Source: Eremophila alpestris peregrina
Lineage: Eukaryota; Chordata; Aves; Passeriformes; Alaudidae
DNA length: 64,000 bases
Assembly: GCA_009792885.1 (NCBI GenBank)
Contig: WMCF01000030.1
Location: 4,256,891-4,320,890, forward strand
Direction of reading: 5' to 3'
This document shows positions 22,801 to 36,100 of the stretch, piece after piece. The notes under the pieces are model-generated. The model was not told where the DNA came from, ran no database searches, and saw nothing but the letters and a program-made list of their open reading frames with translations. Each line of letters begins with the position of its first letter. The stretch's first letter is position 1. Both the position numbers and the translations under genes were made by a program.

Positions 22801-23955
22801 TGGTCCTTTTGTAGTGGACAAAATATGGTTTTGGTCCAGAGTTTGCAAATTAACAATTCTGTGCACAACTTTAGTTACACAGTATAAGACACATCTGTGT
22901 ATTGACAGACTTGCACATCTGGACTTTATTTCAGCAGAAGATTTTTTTATATTTGTTCAATGCCAATACATCAATATCCCTTATTTTAATAGTGCCCTGT
23001 TGTTTGTAATTAAATAGAACCAATTTAACTTTCAAAATAGAACAGCATGCAAAATTTAATGCAATGCCAAAATAATCTCTGTAGTGAGTGTCTTCTGTTG
23101 ACCTCAGGTTTATTTTAGCTGGACTGTTATCCTGTACCACATGGTTCACAAGCAATTCTTTGTTTTTTGTAAATCCCCATTCAACATCATAGATTAAAGT
23201 CTGAACATTTCATGGCCAAAAAGTGAAAAGTTCTGTGTTTCCCTCCCTGGGCCCTCTCAGATGTGTGTGCCATGACTGGAAGGGTATTGGGCAATTACAT
23301 GGGATGGGTTTGCACATGGCACAGTGTGTGTCTGTATTGTCCAAGGGAAACTGTGAAACTGATTGATACGGGAGGCTGCACATGTGATTATGTCATGTTG
23401 GGTATGGTTTTGGTTAATACCCCTACTTTTCTGATAAATACGGTTCAGCTGTCTAGAAAAATATTTCATAGTTCTGAATCCAGAGATCTATAAATCATAT
23501 CAAATCAGTCCTGAAAACAGAATGAGATTTTTTGCAAAATTGCACATATTATTGTATGAGGTACTGCTGAAAATAATTGAATGTTGAGATGTGCTTACAA
23601 CATGAGCTTCTTATACGAGTTCTTTGGACCTGAGGACAACTAACAAATTTCTATTATGTTAGGTAAAATGTAAAGCTTTTGTCCAAGACCACTCATTAAA
23701 ACAGAATTGGTAAGTTTGCATGTAATCTGTTCTTGTCACTATGGTTTGCTGTGTTTGAAAGTATAAAGTGCAGAATTCCTGTGCTTAGATTTATAGTATT
23801 AGATGGAACTTGCATTTTTTACATCTGAGTCACACCATGCTAAAGGCAGAGTTATGATGTACATTCATAATTAACCTATCTCATAGTTGTCACTGATGAT
23901 GGATAGTGACTTGTGTGTTTCCCTAAGTACCAATTGTTATTATCCTGATAGCCCA

Positions 23956-23969
23956 ATATCAATTGATAT
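23956..23969. repeat. Perfect 14-bp palindrome
   Basis: ATATCAATTGATAT equals its own reverse complement. It is AT-rich and may be chance. Confidence 0.5.
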
Positions 23970-25939
23970 AATTGATAGGAATTAGTCATTTGACTAAATT
24001 TTGGTGCTGATGCTTCAATATCTGACCGGCTTCAGGAAGTTTTTAGTGAACCATTAAGTGTAAAACTGTGTCTGTTTTTGGAGAGTCCATCAGCTCCTTT
24101 AGACTGGTTATTTACCTGCCTTTGTTTGGGAGCGTAAAAAAGGGGTGGGACTGTAAAAGAGTCAAGGCACTTTGTGTGTTATGATGAAGTGCTGAGATAG
24201 CAGCTGAGTGAAGAAATAATTTCTAAGTGTATTTTCTGGGTAAAGCCAAGAGCTCCCCTTTGCCATTCCCCTGTGCTTTCCTGTGTGTGCTGTGCTCCCT
24301 GGGGGACAGATGGTGTTTCAGCCTGCCCCTTACACCTGCTTTACTGTGGTGTATAGAAAAGTGATGGCAGCTTTTCTTTCCTGGCCGGTGATTAAGCCTT
24401 GCAGATGGATCAACATGATTTGCCTTTTACCTGCTGTTAGCACCTGCATTTGAAGCTGCTGAGGCTTGGCCTGGCCAGCAGCAAGGATGTGCCCCTGCAG
24501 GAGGAGCAGCAGAACCCACTGCCCATCATCCCATAGGAGGGGCAGAGGAGTGTGTGTCAGCTGGAACATCCCAAGTCAGAGCCTTTATCTCTTCCTGTGA
24601 GCTCAAGGATGTCCAGCAGGAGTCCATCACTGCCTGTGCTGCTGGGGCTGGAGAGGTTTGCTCTCCAGTAGAGCCTGAAGCTGCTCCATCCCATCCTGAA
24701 GTTGTCTTTGAAGCTGAACTCTCCAGCTGACTGCAGTAGGGAGCCACAGCGATGCCAGTTGCATCCCTTTCAAAACCTACAGGCCATGAGAAAAGGGAGG
24801 GAACACGCTGTAAAAGAAGTCAGGAAATGTCTGTAATATCTAGATGTCTTTTCTTACTCTTCAGGTTTTGCAACTATTTATTTATGGCATGAGAAATTAC
24901 TTTTGTCACTGAAGAATTATTACATGCAGAGAAGTAGGTTAGTGGTCCTAACTACTAAAAAAATGATCAGCAAAAATGAGTTTCATCAGCTTGGCTGTCT
25001 GAGGATGATTTTATCTTGATAGGCCTACAGATGGAAAATAGAGGCTGGTCAGATGTTCTGTGCCTCTTTTCTCCCTTATAACCAGCCTTGCCCTGTTCCC
25101 CAAACTGAAAGTCCAAAATGTCATGTCTGTAATGACTTCGTTTTTTCATGTTTCTTTCATTGTTGGGGCTAAGTGATGATGAGCCTATCATCACTTCCTA
25201 AAAGCTCAGTCAATTAAAATATAACACGTGAAAATATATGCTACTATCTAATGTTGGGAAACCATTAGAAGCTTCTGGATCTGTTGACAGGTGACAAACT
25301 ACTTGGGTGTTGTGATCAAGGTAAATTACCAAGGGAAAAGTGTCTCCTCAGGGTCTCGAATGAGTCATCAAAGATTTTTTTTTTTAATAATAAAGACATT
25401 AACAAAGAGACATCCTCTAGAATGTTATCAGCAGAGTACAAGACAACCTTTTTCTGTATAGTTTGGCTTAATTTTTCCCACTGTTAAGTGAACACTTCAT
25501 GCTACCTTCAGAGGTGGTGGATGTGTTTCTTGGTACTCTAAGTTTTTCTCCTCATTGTAACTCTTAACATTGCCAAGGAGATGGGCAACTAAGTGGTCTT
25601 TTAGTCCAGGGGTGATTGAAGGAAAGAGAAACTAAGAATTTAAGGTTGACTGAAAACCAAACTTTTTGTAGCTGTGCCCAGCAGGTTTATTATTTATATT
25701 TTTTAAGGGCAGCTGACAGTTGGTACAGATAACAGCATTTAAAATCCATGTGAAAATCAGGAATACATATGGGCTTTTTTGGGGGGGGGCAGGAAAGAAA
25801 AAGCAATCCAAAAGCAGTAAAAAAATACATATTATGTATTTTTATCTTAGAATAGGCAGTAAAGTAATTGCTAGGGTAATGAAAATATATTACCACTGCA
25901 CTTATATTTATCAGATTTTTTTCTGAAATTATAAATAGT

Positions 25940-25972
25940 TTGAATAAACAACTTCATTTTGGAACCTGCAGT
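25940..25972 (+). repeat. 33-bp dispersed repeat, copy 1
   Basis: The sequence starting TTGAATAAACAACTTCATTT and ending GGAACCTGCAGT recurs at 30135-30167 in the same orientation with a single mismatch (G here, A there). Flanks are unrelated. An AATAAA hexamer lies inside. It may be the remnant of an LTR or other mobile element that I do not recognise. Confidence 0.8.
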
Positions 25973-28900
25973 ATCAGCCAAACACAATTCCTGTACACTG
26001 CAATCTGTACTATTCTCAGTCCTGTGCAAAGTATGATGTTGTGTATTGGCATATTTGTTTCATGACTAAGATTTTTTTACCAGAAGCATCTCCTTTATTT
26101 TTATTATAGAAATAAGTACCTATGCACATACTTGTTTCTGAAATCTTCATTTATGTGTAGAAGTTACTGATATTAATACTGACACTTTATCTTTTTCAGC
26201 ATTTTCTTTTTCTCTGCTCTAGACATATGCCATTGGTGCCTACTCATGGAAGTATGTGCTAATAGAACCCCCTCAGTATTACATGTAATATTCAAAAGTA
26301 TTTTATCATTCATTTCATGCAAACTTATCTTGTATGGCTAAGTCATTTTAGGACTAAGAGATGCATTATGCATATTGGTGATAAAACCTCATTTTGATAA
26401 GCAGTTATCTGTTGCAGATACTATTTTTTCTTTTCCCCTCATATCATTTTATTTTTCTTCGGGAAAAGTGTGATACCTTGCTGCCTACTCTCTGTGGAGA
26501 CCTCTCACATCTAAGTGAGGACCATGAATATTGATAGATAATCAAAGAAGAATAAGAGTTCCAATGGATGCCTTTTCCCTTGTCAATAAAATTGTCATAG
26601 CCTGAATTCTGATTCAGTGGTAAAAGTAAAATGTTGGTTTTTTTTTTCTATTCTTTCAGGTTAAATTATGAACTTTCTCACTGTGCAGTCTAAGGTTTTA
26701 TTTTCCATTTTACTTTGTTCACTGACATGTTCATCAGACCTTTTTAGATAGCATTCCATCCAAGGGTGGGGTGTGTTTCAGGAGCAGGTCTCCAGTGGTG
26801 CCTCCAGACAAACACCATGTGCCAGAAACCCTCGAGGGCTGTCATTTTTTATCTGAAGGTTCCAGTGCAATCGTGTATCCAGTGGTTCCCCTCCCGCTGC
26901 ACATCCACCTGCTCTCAGCTACAGGCAGAATTGCAAACAGGTTCAGGTCCTGCAGTCTGAAGGGATCAATCTGGCATATTTTGTACCAGGAGCTTGGCCC
27001 AGTACCAGCTTGGTACCATCCTTTTCCTTTCCCCTTTCCCCTTTGGTGCATGGAAGGAGCTCTCCTCGCTGAGCAGCTCCAGCTGGTTGCCTGGATGCCC
27101 TGCCTGAGCAGGTACCATGAATTTCTAGCTCCAAATGCTGTTCAACTGCTCATCTCACTCCTGTGCAGGGATGAGGTGAGCTTGGAGCTCATGTGGTGGG
27201 CTGAGGCAAATGTTGCAGGCAGTATCCAGTGCAGCTGTGGATGAGTGTGGCTGAGTTCATGTGTGGGAGCAGAAATCCAGTCCCTATTTTGCCACAGGCT
27301 GCTTTGGCAGCCCTAAGGCAGTACTTCTAGCTTCCCTGTGTCTCCCTTTCCTAAAAGTAAAGCAAGGGGAACAAAACCTCCTGTTATTCAAAGATAGAAG
27401 TAAGTTGTGTGATATTCTGTGATGGGGATTATACAAAGCGTGAAAGTGTGTAATAAAAATGAATTTGATGGAGATTGAAGTTTAATTTCTCAGTATCATC
27501 AGCTTCAGGAATAAAAGGAGTTCACACACTCAGAAGTTGGCAGCACACTGGCCCTCATGACCTAACATGTAACTCTGGGTTGCCAAGCTTTTTCCTGTAT
27601 TGGCACTTGCTGCTCTCATTTTAGGTGTTTCTGCAGTAACCACAGAGACAAAACCTTTAAATACAGAGGCTAAATATCAGAATGGGAAAAAAGACAAATG
27701 ATCAAGGGGAATTTTGTGATGGGTTCAGGATAGTGTACCATATTAACTTGGGATTTCCATCCAGTGATTTTGGCTATGTCTCTTTGATCCTCTTGGAGCA
27801 CAAAATAATTACAGTATATTTAAAAGCATATTTTCTAAATTGTTTCTGATTAGGACCCCAAAATAATAAAAAAAAAAAATCTTGTTTTTTCTACCAGAAC
27901 AGGAAGGTATTCACAGAATTATTTAGATGAGTAAAGGTAGGGGAGGAAAACAAAAGTAGTAGGACAGAATAGCTTTAAACCTCCATACCTTATGATGTCC
28001 ACCAGTTTTTATGAGGTAAAAACAGCCAAGATCTCCATATAAATTTATTTTCCTGATTAAAAATAGTCTTTTGGAAATGGAAATTTTAACTTTTTAATTT
28101 TTTTTCCAGTTTAACATGAAATTCCTGTCCAGTGAAAGAAGGGGAAATGAAGTAAATGAATAAAGGAAAGGCTTGCCAAACAATGATAAGCTTTGCATTG
28201 TTGTAAATAACTGTAAAATGTTTAGTGTCATTATAGGAGAGTATGTTACCTGTTCTCTTCTATCACTGCTAATTGAAATTAGGGGGGACTGATTTTATTC
28301 TTTACAGTTAAATTTACAGCATTGAACAGGGAGGGAATACAGGCTGTTCTCAGCTGGATAACAAACAGTAGAGCTATTCTTCTGGTCTGAAAACCCTGAC
28401 CTTGCAGGGAAAAGTGATCCAACTGCTTCCAAAATAGGCACATCTGTATACTGTAGTACTTTGTCTCTCAGGGATACTTGATGTGTGCTCCACCACTTGA
28501 AGAATGGGTGAGGTAAATGTACAGTTCCAGAATAAAAGGCATGAAACTGCACCTAATCCCAAAAATTTTAGGCATCCCTGGCTGTTTTTTATTTAGAAAA
28601 GTTTGTGTGAATCTATTTTAGGAAGTACAACAGACAGCTTCTGTTCTTCATTCTCCTCACTACTTGCAGTTTTTGGTGAGCACTTTAATACTTTACCTGT
28701 CATAAATGCATATTTTTTATACTTTTAAATATTTTTTATACTTTACCTACTTAAGATATTAAATCACTCTGTTGCATCATTATGAAAATAAATTTTTCTG
28801 TATTCCTGTGCTGAAATACAGAAATTGAGGTGGAAATGCAAAGCAAGCATCCAATCAGTTGACTCCACTCTCATTTTGTGTTGAAAATGCAATGTTTTTG

Positions 28901-30134
28901 AGATTTCCAGAAAAAAAAACCCATTGAAATAGAAACATGATTACAAAGTGAGGGATGGATGTGACTTGACTTTTGTAAGCATTGTTTTGTACTTGCAGAC
29001 AGTTTTCCATGTGGAGTTGAATGGGAGAGCTCCCAGCCACTGTCAGCTCCTTGCCCCAGTAATATCAGGTAGCAGTGAAAGACCCATTGATGGAAAAAAA
29101 ATGATCTGCCTTTCCCTAAAAAGTAATAAGAACAAACAGCCTTCTGAGCAAGCCTTTGTGCTGTCATTGTAGTAGGATTAGGAGAATAGTTAACCACACC
29201 AGCAAGGTATTGGCAGTGAAGGTTTTTGGTCTCTGTTGTAAGTGTTTTGTGATTAATTTAACAGGGTTGGACAGCACAGGGAGGCAGGTTGGACTGACTT
29301 GCTGGCTGATGCTAAAGTGGCTGTGTCCCAGAGGGCTGCCAAAAGAGACATTTCCACTCCTTTTTCTCATGTGTGTCAGTGTCAGTGAGCGCTTTGCTGT
29401 GAGCTGTGGCCGTTCCAGCCCGGCTGGTTCCCAGTGCTGGCTCCTGGAAGGGCTGGCTGCATCACTGCTGGCACTGGAGAGGCAGTGGGAGCAGGGCCAG
29501 ACCACAGCTGTTCACAGCAGCAGGGACTGGGGCTGTGCTGCAGAAACTGTGCTAACCACAGCTTCAAGGTGTGGCTTCACCTCAGAGCTGGACTGACCTA
29601 GAGCAGGGGTGGACGATGAGTGGGGCTTGACCTTCTGGTTACAGCCAGCTGTTAACTGGCTTCTGCAAGCTGCAGCCTTGCTTTCTCTCTAGCCTGTTTG
29701 TATATGGAGGGGCAGTGGCCACTTCCTTCTCACCACTGGCCATGTGCTGACATATTAATATGTCTTCCTGCAGAGAAAATGCTTAAGGAATATTCTGTTT
29801 TCATAGTCAAGCTCTGTGCAACCTAAACATGGGCCCCTTTTGCATCATTCTAGCCTTTAATTGCTTGATGGATTTCACAGGATCACATCTTATTCAATAT
29901 ATGGAACAGAATGTGCTCACTGAGCAAGGGAAGATACAGTAATTTTTGCCTTTCACTTTCTGGACTTGTTTCTTACTTAAGATCTAATTATCAAGTTGTG
30001 CTTAGAAGGCAGAATAAATGCATTCAACCTCTCCTGAGCTTCCTATGGCATTTATCACAGTAATACCTGAATGTTTTGAGAAAGCATGTACTGATTTTTA
30101 TATGCATAGTCCCCAGAAGGAAGGAGGCAGTGTA

Positions 30135-30167
30135 TTGAATAAACAACTTCATTTTAGAACCTGCAGT
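30135..30167 (+). repeat. 33-bp dispersed repeat, copy 2
   Basis: This matches 25940-25972 at 32 of 33 bases, 4.2 kb away in the same orientation, with unrelated flanking sequence. See copy 1. Confidence 0.8.
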
Positions 30168-33100
30168 TCTTTAGAAGCTGCACTCAGTTTTTTCATCCCA
30201 TTCTGCCTGTGCAAGCCAGAGTGGTGCTTTAACCTTTCCTAAAGATTTCATAGCTATTTGCTTTGGGAGAGGAAGTGTGGAGAAGGTAATGTCAAAAGTA
30301 CCTCCTCATTAGTATTCAGTAGCATTTCATAGTCTGCTTTTAACACAGTAACTTCAGCTGAAGCCAAGATTTTTAAATCTTTGGTTTGAGAAAAGATCCA
30401 ACACTAAACATGTAGAAAAAATGGGGAATGTGTAATTAGTGACTGGCTGTGAAAAGTGTGGAAATGATTTGTGCAGAGTCTTCAGTTGATTTCATGGGAT
30501 AGGCAGGGACTGGATCCCATTCTCCAGGGCACCAGCCAACTGCCTTAACCAGGAAATGTCTTTCCAGTTGTCTGTCTCAGCTCTCTGTGCATCCTCCACT
30601 ACAGCAGCAACCAAGCAGCAGACATGTGGGCAGTCTGCTTTAGGATTGTAGAGCCTAGTGCTGAGATTTCACATTCTCCATATTAAATGGGTCTGAGTAG
30701 GGCTGGTGCTGGCCAGGGACAGCCATGCTCTCTCACAGCTCATACCTATTTTCAGACAGGATAGATGTTTTCTGCCAGGGTTCCTTGCAGTGGCTTGCCA
30801 GGCAGGAGAAGTGCAAGGCAGATGGGGTGATTTGACCTTGGCCAGGCCAGGCTGGTGTGGAGGGCTTGGGCTGCCTCACAGCAATAGTAATTTAATGACT
30901 GCAGCCTGTCAGGAGAGCAAAAAAACTGCTTGAGAAGAAAGGAATCTTCTGCTCAGTGCAGGCTTGTATGGAGCTTTCACAGAACACCCTTAATTTATAT
31001 TTTCTAACTTGCTTTAGCTTGGAAGGATAAGATTGTAGATTTAAAACCTCCAAAAATAATTCAAAGAACAAAGTAAGCTGATTAAAAAATAAAAGAAATA
31101 TAATTATTTTTTCTATTTTGACTCTTTCAAGAAAGATTTTTTCCCTCCAATCCTAAGGTTATGGAGCATAGCTCCATCACAGAGATTGTGATGAGAGGTA
31201 CCAGTTCCCTGCTGCTTTCAGTTATTCCATCTATACTTTCTCAGGGCAGGAGGAAGGTGTGGTGTTTAAAATCCTTTATGAAAGGCTTCACAGTTACTTA
31301 CTGAAAACAGTGGTGAAATGGAAATTCATTTTTCTGTGTCTCATCCAGACTACAGCTTGGTCCACCAAAGAGACTGCACTTTTGCTTCTTCCTTCTCATT
31401 TTCTCAGCCCAGTGTCTTTCACCTGACTGTATTGGTTACTTTCCACTTACATTATCTGTTTATGTTACCTGTCAACCTTTTTCTCCTTGTTCTTGTGCCT
31501 TGACAGTCCAGCCCCCATGTATTTGATTGTTATATCAGTCTTACCCATCTTTCTTCACATGAAACCATTTGACCTTACATATATTGCAGCTTTGGCAGCT
31601 TTGTCTGTATTAAGCAGGAAAAGAGTAGGCAGCAAAGTACAGGTTTTGATGTTAGCATTGTGTATATTTGAGTATTTTGCCCTTTCAACTGCTGATGAGC
31701 AGGAGTTCCCAGTTTACAGCTGCTTAATCTGTTTGATTACAAATGCTTAGTCTGTGCTCCTGCTTTGGTTGTTCCTTCCTTTCTGTTGAGCTATTGCCAG
31801 ATATAATTCATATGTCTGAAAACATGGAAGAGTTCATGGAACAACTGTCTTTTCCCCTGGAAGTAGTTCAGTGGGCTTTTGCTATGACAGGGTTCTGTGT
31901 TGTGTTTATCTCTGTCTCCTTCTCTGCTTAAAATTGCCGTGAGAAAATAAAAAGGTCAGATGCTGCAGGACTTCCTTGCAAACCTGCTTTCTATGTCACG
32001 AATGGGGAGCTTTTAAAACTAGCTAAAAGCTGTTTTGAAACAACTGGAGAATGATAAAATCTATGAATTCAGATGAAGCAATGGTGGAACAGCAATATGG
32101 TTATTTTTAGGCCTTAAGTAGACAGATGCAGGCTTTTCGAACCTGTTTTGAATTTTCTTTGGTAGTAGAAAATTGTGTATTACTGTTAACTGTGTAAAAC
32201 TTGAAGCTTTCCTAAGCATGTTTCTCCTTGGAGAGTACCTTTCAGAAGATCAGCATTGGCACTGTGACAAGACATGTCCTACACATGGTGCCTTCTATGC
32301 ACTGTTGGTAGCCCCAGGCAATGAGCTGCTGGCAATGAGCACCTCCAAAGTAATCATAAACCTGCTATGCATTATACATGTGTTAACCACACAGTGTACT
32401 GGGAGATTGTTCTAATTATCTGTTTAAAGTGGTAATTGATTAAAAAAAGGTCTTAAGTTGTCCAAAAAGATCATGATATGCCTCTTCTGAATGAAGTGAT
32501 CTGACTCTGTGAAGCTGAATAAGCAGTGTGATGTAATTTTATATAGCCTTTAGAACAACAAGAAATGTCTAGTTTTCATTCTGCTAATAAGCTGAGCAGA
32601 AGTACAGTAGAAAGGAAAAATTAGGAAGGTTGAGTGTAATATTGCGGCAAGTGTTTTACAGCTGGCACATTCAATAATTTCAAAGCTTAAAAGAACTAAA
32701 AAGCCACCTTTTATTTCAGTGAGCTTTAGTTTAGATCTTGAACATGGGGTTTAGGGTGGTACTAAGACTTAGAAATGAAGAAGGAAGCTATAAGAAACCT
32801 GAGAGCCAGAAGTTCGTGCTCCACTGGAGTTCTGTGTTCTGATTTTGCTAAATAGGGTCAGTAAATATTGATGAATACTTGCAGGTAGGTATCATGGCAT
32901 AAACATAATTTACTGAGAATCACTAAAAAGTTTGAGGAATTATGGGATTGGCTGCTTTGGCTACTGTTGGTGTTTGAATAAGAATTGTTTTCCTTTTATT
33001 CAAAGTGAACAAATACTAGGATTACATCATGTCTTTTAAACATTTGTGGATGTTATGACTTCCATAATGCATAAAACTGCAAGGAAAATAAGTTCTACTT

Positions 33101-36100
33101 CTTGAACAGCAAGATTTAAAATTCTCACTGTTGGTATTTTATTGGTTCTTAGGACCAGTTCTTTTTAAAGAGTTTTGCTTTTAATATAAATGATCAATTG
33201 TTTTACATTTTCAAAGGAATAATAATGACATTGTGTTGCATTCTAGATAGTTCGGAGTTTAGGAATGCGACTTTTATTTTAAGGTTGCATGGGATCTCCC
33301 AAAGGCATTTCACTTTTGACCTTTAGATGAAATAAATGGATGTTCCCTCTTTGTAAAACGGACAGAGCCTGCTGGTGGAGTGCAAAGGCATTTCTTATTT
33401 AGCACAAAGTCAAGCTTTATGTGAGGAATTAGATATACAGATTAAGCAACAGTACTAAAATGAAGTAATGCCAATATAATGCCAATCTTGTTTTCACCCT
33501 AAATAAGTTTACATTCTTAGACTCAGACTGTTAATGCACATCTGTGTTATTAGCTCTGCCTTTAGCTTCTTTGCTTCTAATTTTCCATTCACAATTTCAT
33601 AGAAATGCCTGTGCATGTATATTTGTGCTGAGGGTCAGGCTTTACTTCTGCCAAGGTTTGGGGTATCTGTATCGTGAGGCAGTATTTATATTTGTTAGCA
33701 GATATGTCTAATTTTCACCACAGAACAGTTTTGATTGTAGGTGGTGAGAAATAGGTAGATATGTAGATTAAAACTTCTGCAGTACATAAACATTGTCTTC
33801 CTTTTATTATGGTGTTTCTAACATGGTAATTCTTTCAGCTCTTCTTCAGGGTGCTGTATGTGCAATGGTTTTGTGTGGCATTAATTTTTAAAATAAAATC
33901 TGTGTGCTATAAATGGATTTTATATGTTAGAGAAAGGAGAATAAAAAAAAATACCATACATTGGAAGAAGAAGATGAAGAGATTTATTTTGATGCTCAGG
34001 AATCTGTAAAAATTCATTCATAGCTGTGAACCAGTGCAGAACTGATCAGAAGGAGCAGGCCCTGGACTTTCCAAGTGGTTTGTCCAGCTTCCCAGCAGTG
34101 GGACATAGCCTTGAGGGGTGACCATGGTTTCAGTCCTGCCCACCCCAGAACTGTACACAGATGAGCAGCACCAGTGATTACTTGTCCTGGCTGGGGATGT
34201 GGCCAGACCTGTTCAGTTTTGGTTGAACAACGCCACAAGAAGGAAGCACAAATGTTGTTTCCAGTTATTTACTGTACATACAAAGTAAGTGAAAGTGGCA
34301 TTGAAATGTCTCCTTCCATTTTCAGGCACCTGGTTTAGATGTACCGACAAGGATGACAAAATTTGTCAACGCCCTTCCTCTCTCTCACCTCACTTCTGCT
34401 GGACCTGCATAGTTGAGGGAAAAATAAAGTAAATATATTGTACAGATAAAGTACTAATCAGTGACCCATACACTGTTAAGTAGTATTGTATGGGGTAAAG
34501 CATATCCCAAGGGAAGAGTGTGGCACCTCAGTGCTACAGTGCCATGCATTTGCTTTATCAGGAAAGTTATAAATGAGGTTCAGCATTAAAATGGATTATT
34601 ATTCAGTTAGCATTTTTCTACATATTTAGGTCAAAATCTGAATCTTGCACAGGCCCATTTCACTGAGATGCAGGACATTTGGGCCTAAAAGGCATTTCAA
34701 AGAAACAAGGACTTTTGAAGAGCAGGTGCTTCTAAAACTGTTTTGAGAGGCTTGAGCTTTGAATAACCCCTGTTAAGTGCAAATGATTTCTTTGTTTCAC
34801 TGAACCTTCTCACCTCTGTAGTTTGAGCCCTATTTTGTATTTAGATGAAAGAATTGCAGAGAAAGTTAAAACTTCCAGGCGCAATAGTGCCTGCAGAGTT
34901 GCTTTTGTAGGTGAGAGATGGCTCCTGCAGATGAGGAGAGAAAGGATGCCTTTGTGTAGGCTCCTGCTTTGCTGCTTTCCTCTGACTATTTGTTTTGTGG
35001 ATACACTCTTGAGCTTTAATGAGCTTTCTATACCACTTGCTCCCAGTGCTGGGCTCTGCTGTTGTGAAGAGACAGGATTCTCAGCTGTCTGCCTTTGATT
35101 GTTCAAAGGCAGAAACAAGGGAGGGAGAGACTTCCCAGTATCCTTCTCAGCAATTAAAGTGATAGATGGAGAGAGCATCCAGCCTGGCCACTGCTTATGC
35201 CAAGCACATTGGACTAGGCACCGATACCGCTTTGTGCTGGTAAGGACAAAGAAAAAGGAGTGTTTGTCATTGATTTGATTTGTCCTGTGGGCTTGAACTA
35301 ACACACCTGTCTGATAGTCAGGGATACTTCGCTTTTGAAAAGCTGGGGAAATGCTTCCATGGCACAGGGGCTGGGGGATCAAACCATGTCTGCATAAAGG
35401 GTGGTGGTGGGAGGCAGTGTGAATCAGATGCACCCAAAACACAGCTTCCTGTTTTATAGAAGCAGCAAGTTCAGCGATTCCCCTCTCTGTGTTGGCTGCA
35501 GAAAAAAAAACATTGTTGCATTCTTCCGAGTATTTAACCCGCCATCCAGTTACAGTTGTGAAAAATGCAAAAAGATTGGAGTCCATAAAAGGAGATAATT
35601 TGAAGCTGATTGGGGCAGCTCTGTGTCACACAGAAACGGAACGCAAGCTGTCATGCCTTTCACTCTTGTGTTCTGCTCTATTAAATTAATCTGCTAATTT
35701 AATTCATGTCTCTACTACACAAAACTTTACATGACATAACAGAAATTAGCTTGTGTTTCTGCCTTATTGTCTCAGCTCTTTCATAATACTGTAACTTTCT
35801 GCCTGCCTGAGGACAGCAGGGTGAGCCTCAGTGTGGGCTGAAAGGCAGGAGTTTGAATACTTGAAGCTAAGAGGTTGGCCAAAATGTCCACCATGCCTCT
35901 GCTGTGCTCCCTGATACAGATTAACCTAAAGTGGTTAAATATACAACTTGATTTATGAAGCACAAAATTGCTTCAGCAAATGAAAGCTACCTAAGCCTGT
36001 AGATGTTGGATATTTCATTGCCCTTTTTTTTTTTTTTCCTTCAGTTAATAAGTTAGTACAGTAGTTACTGAACTAGGGCAATAAATTGAATTCTGTGCAT

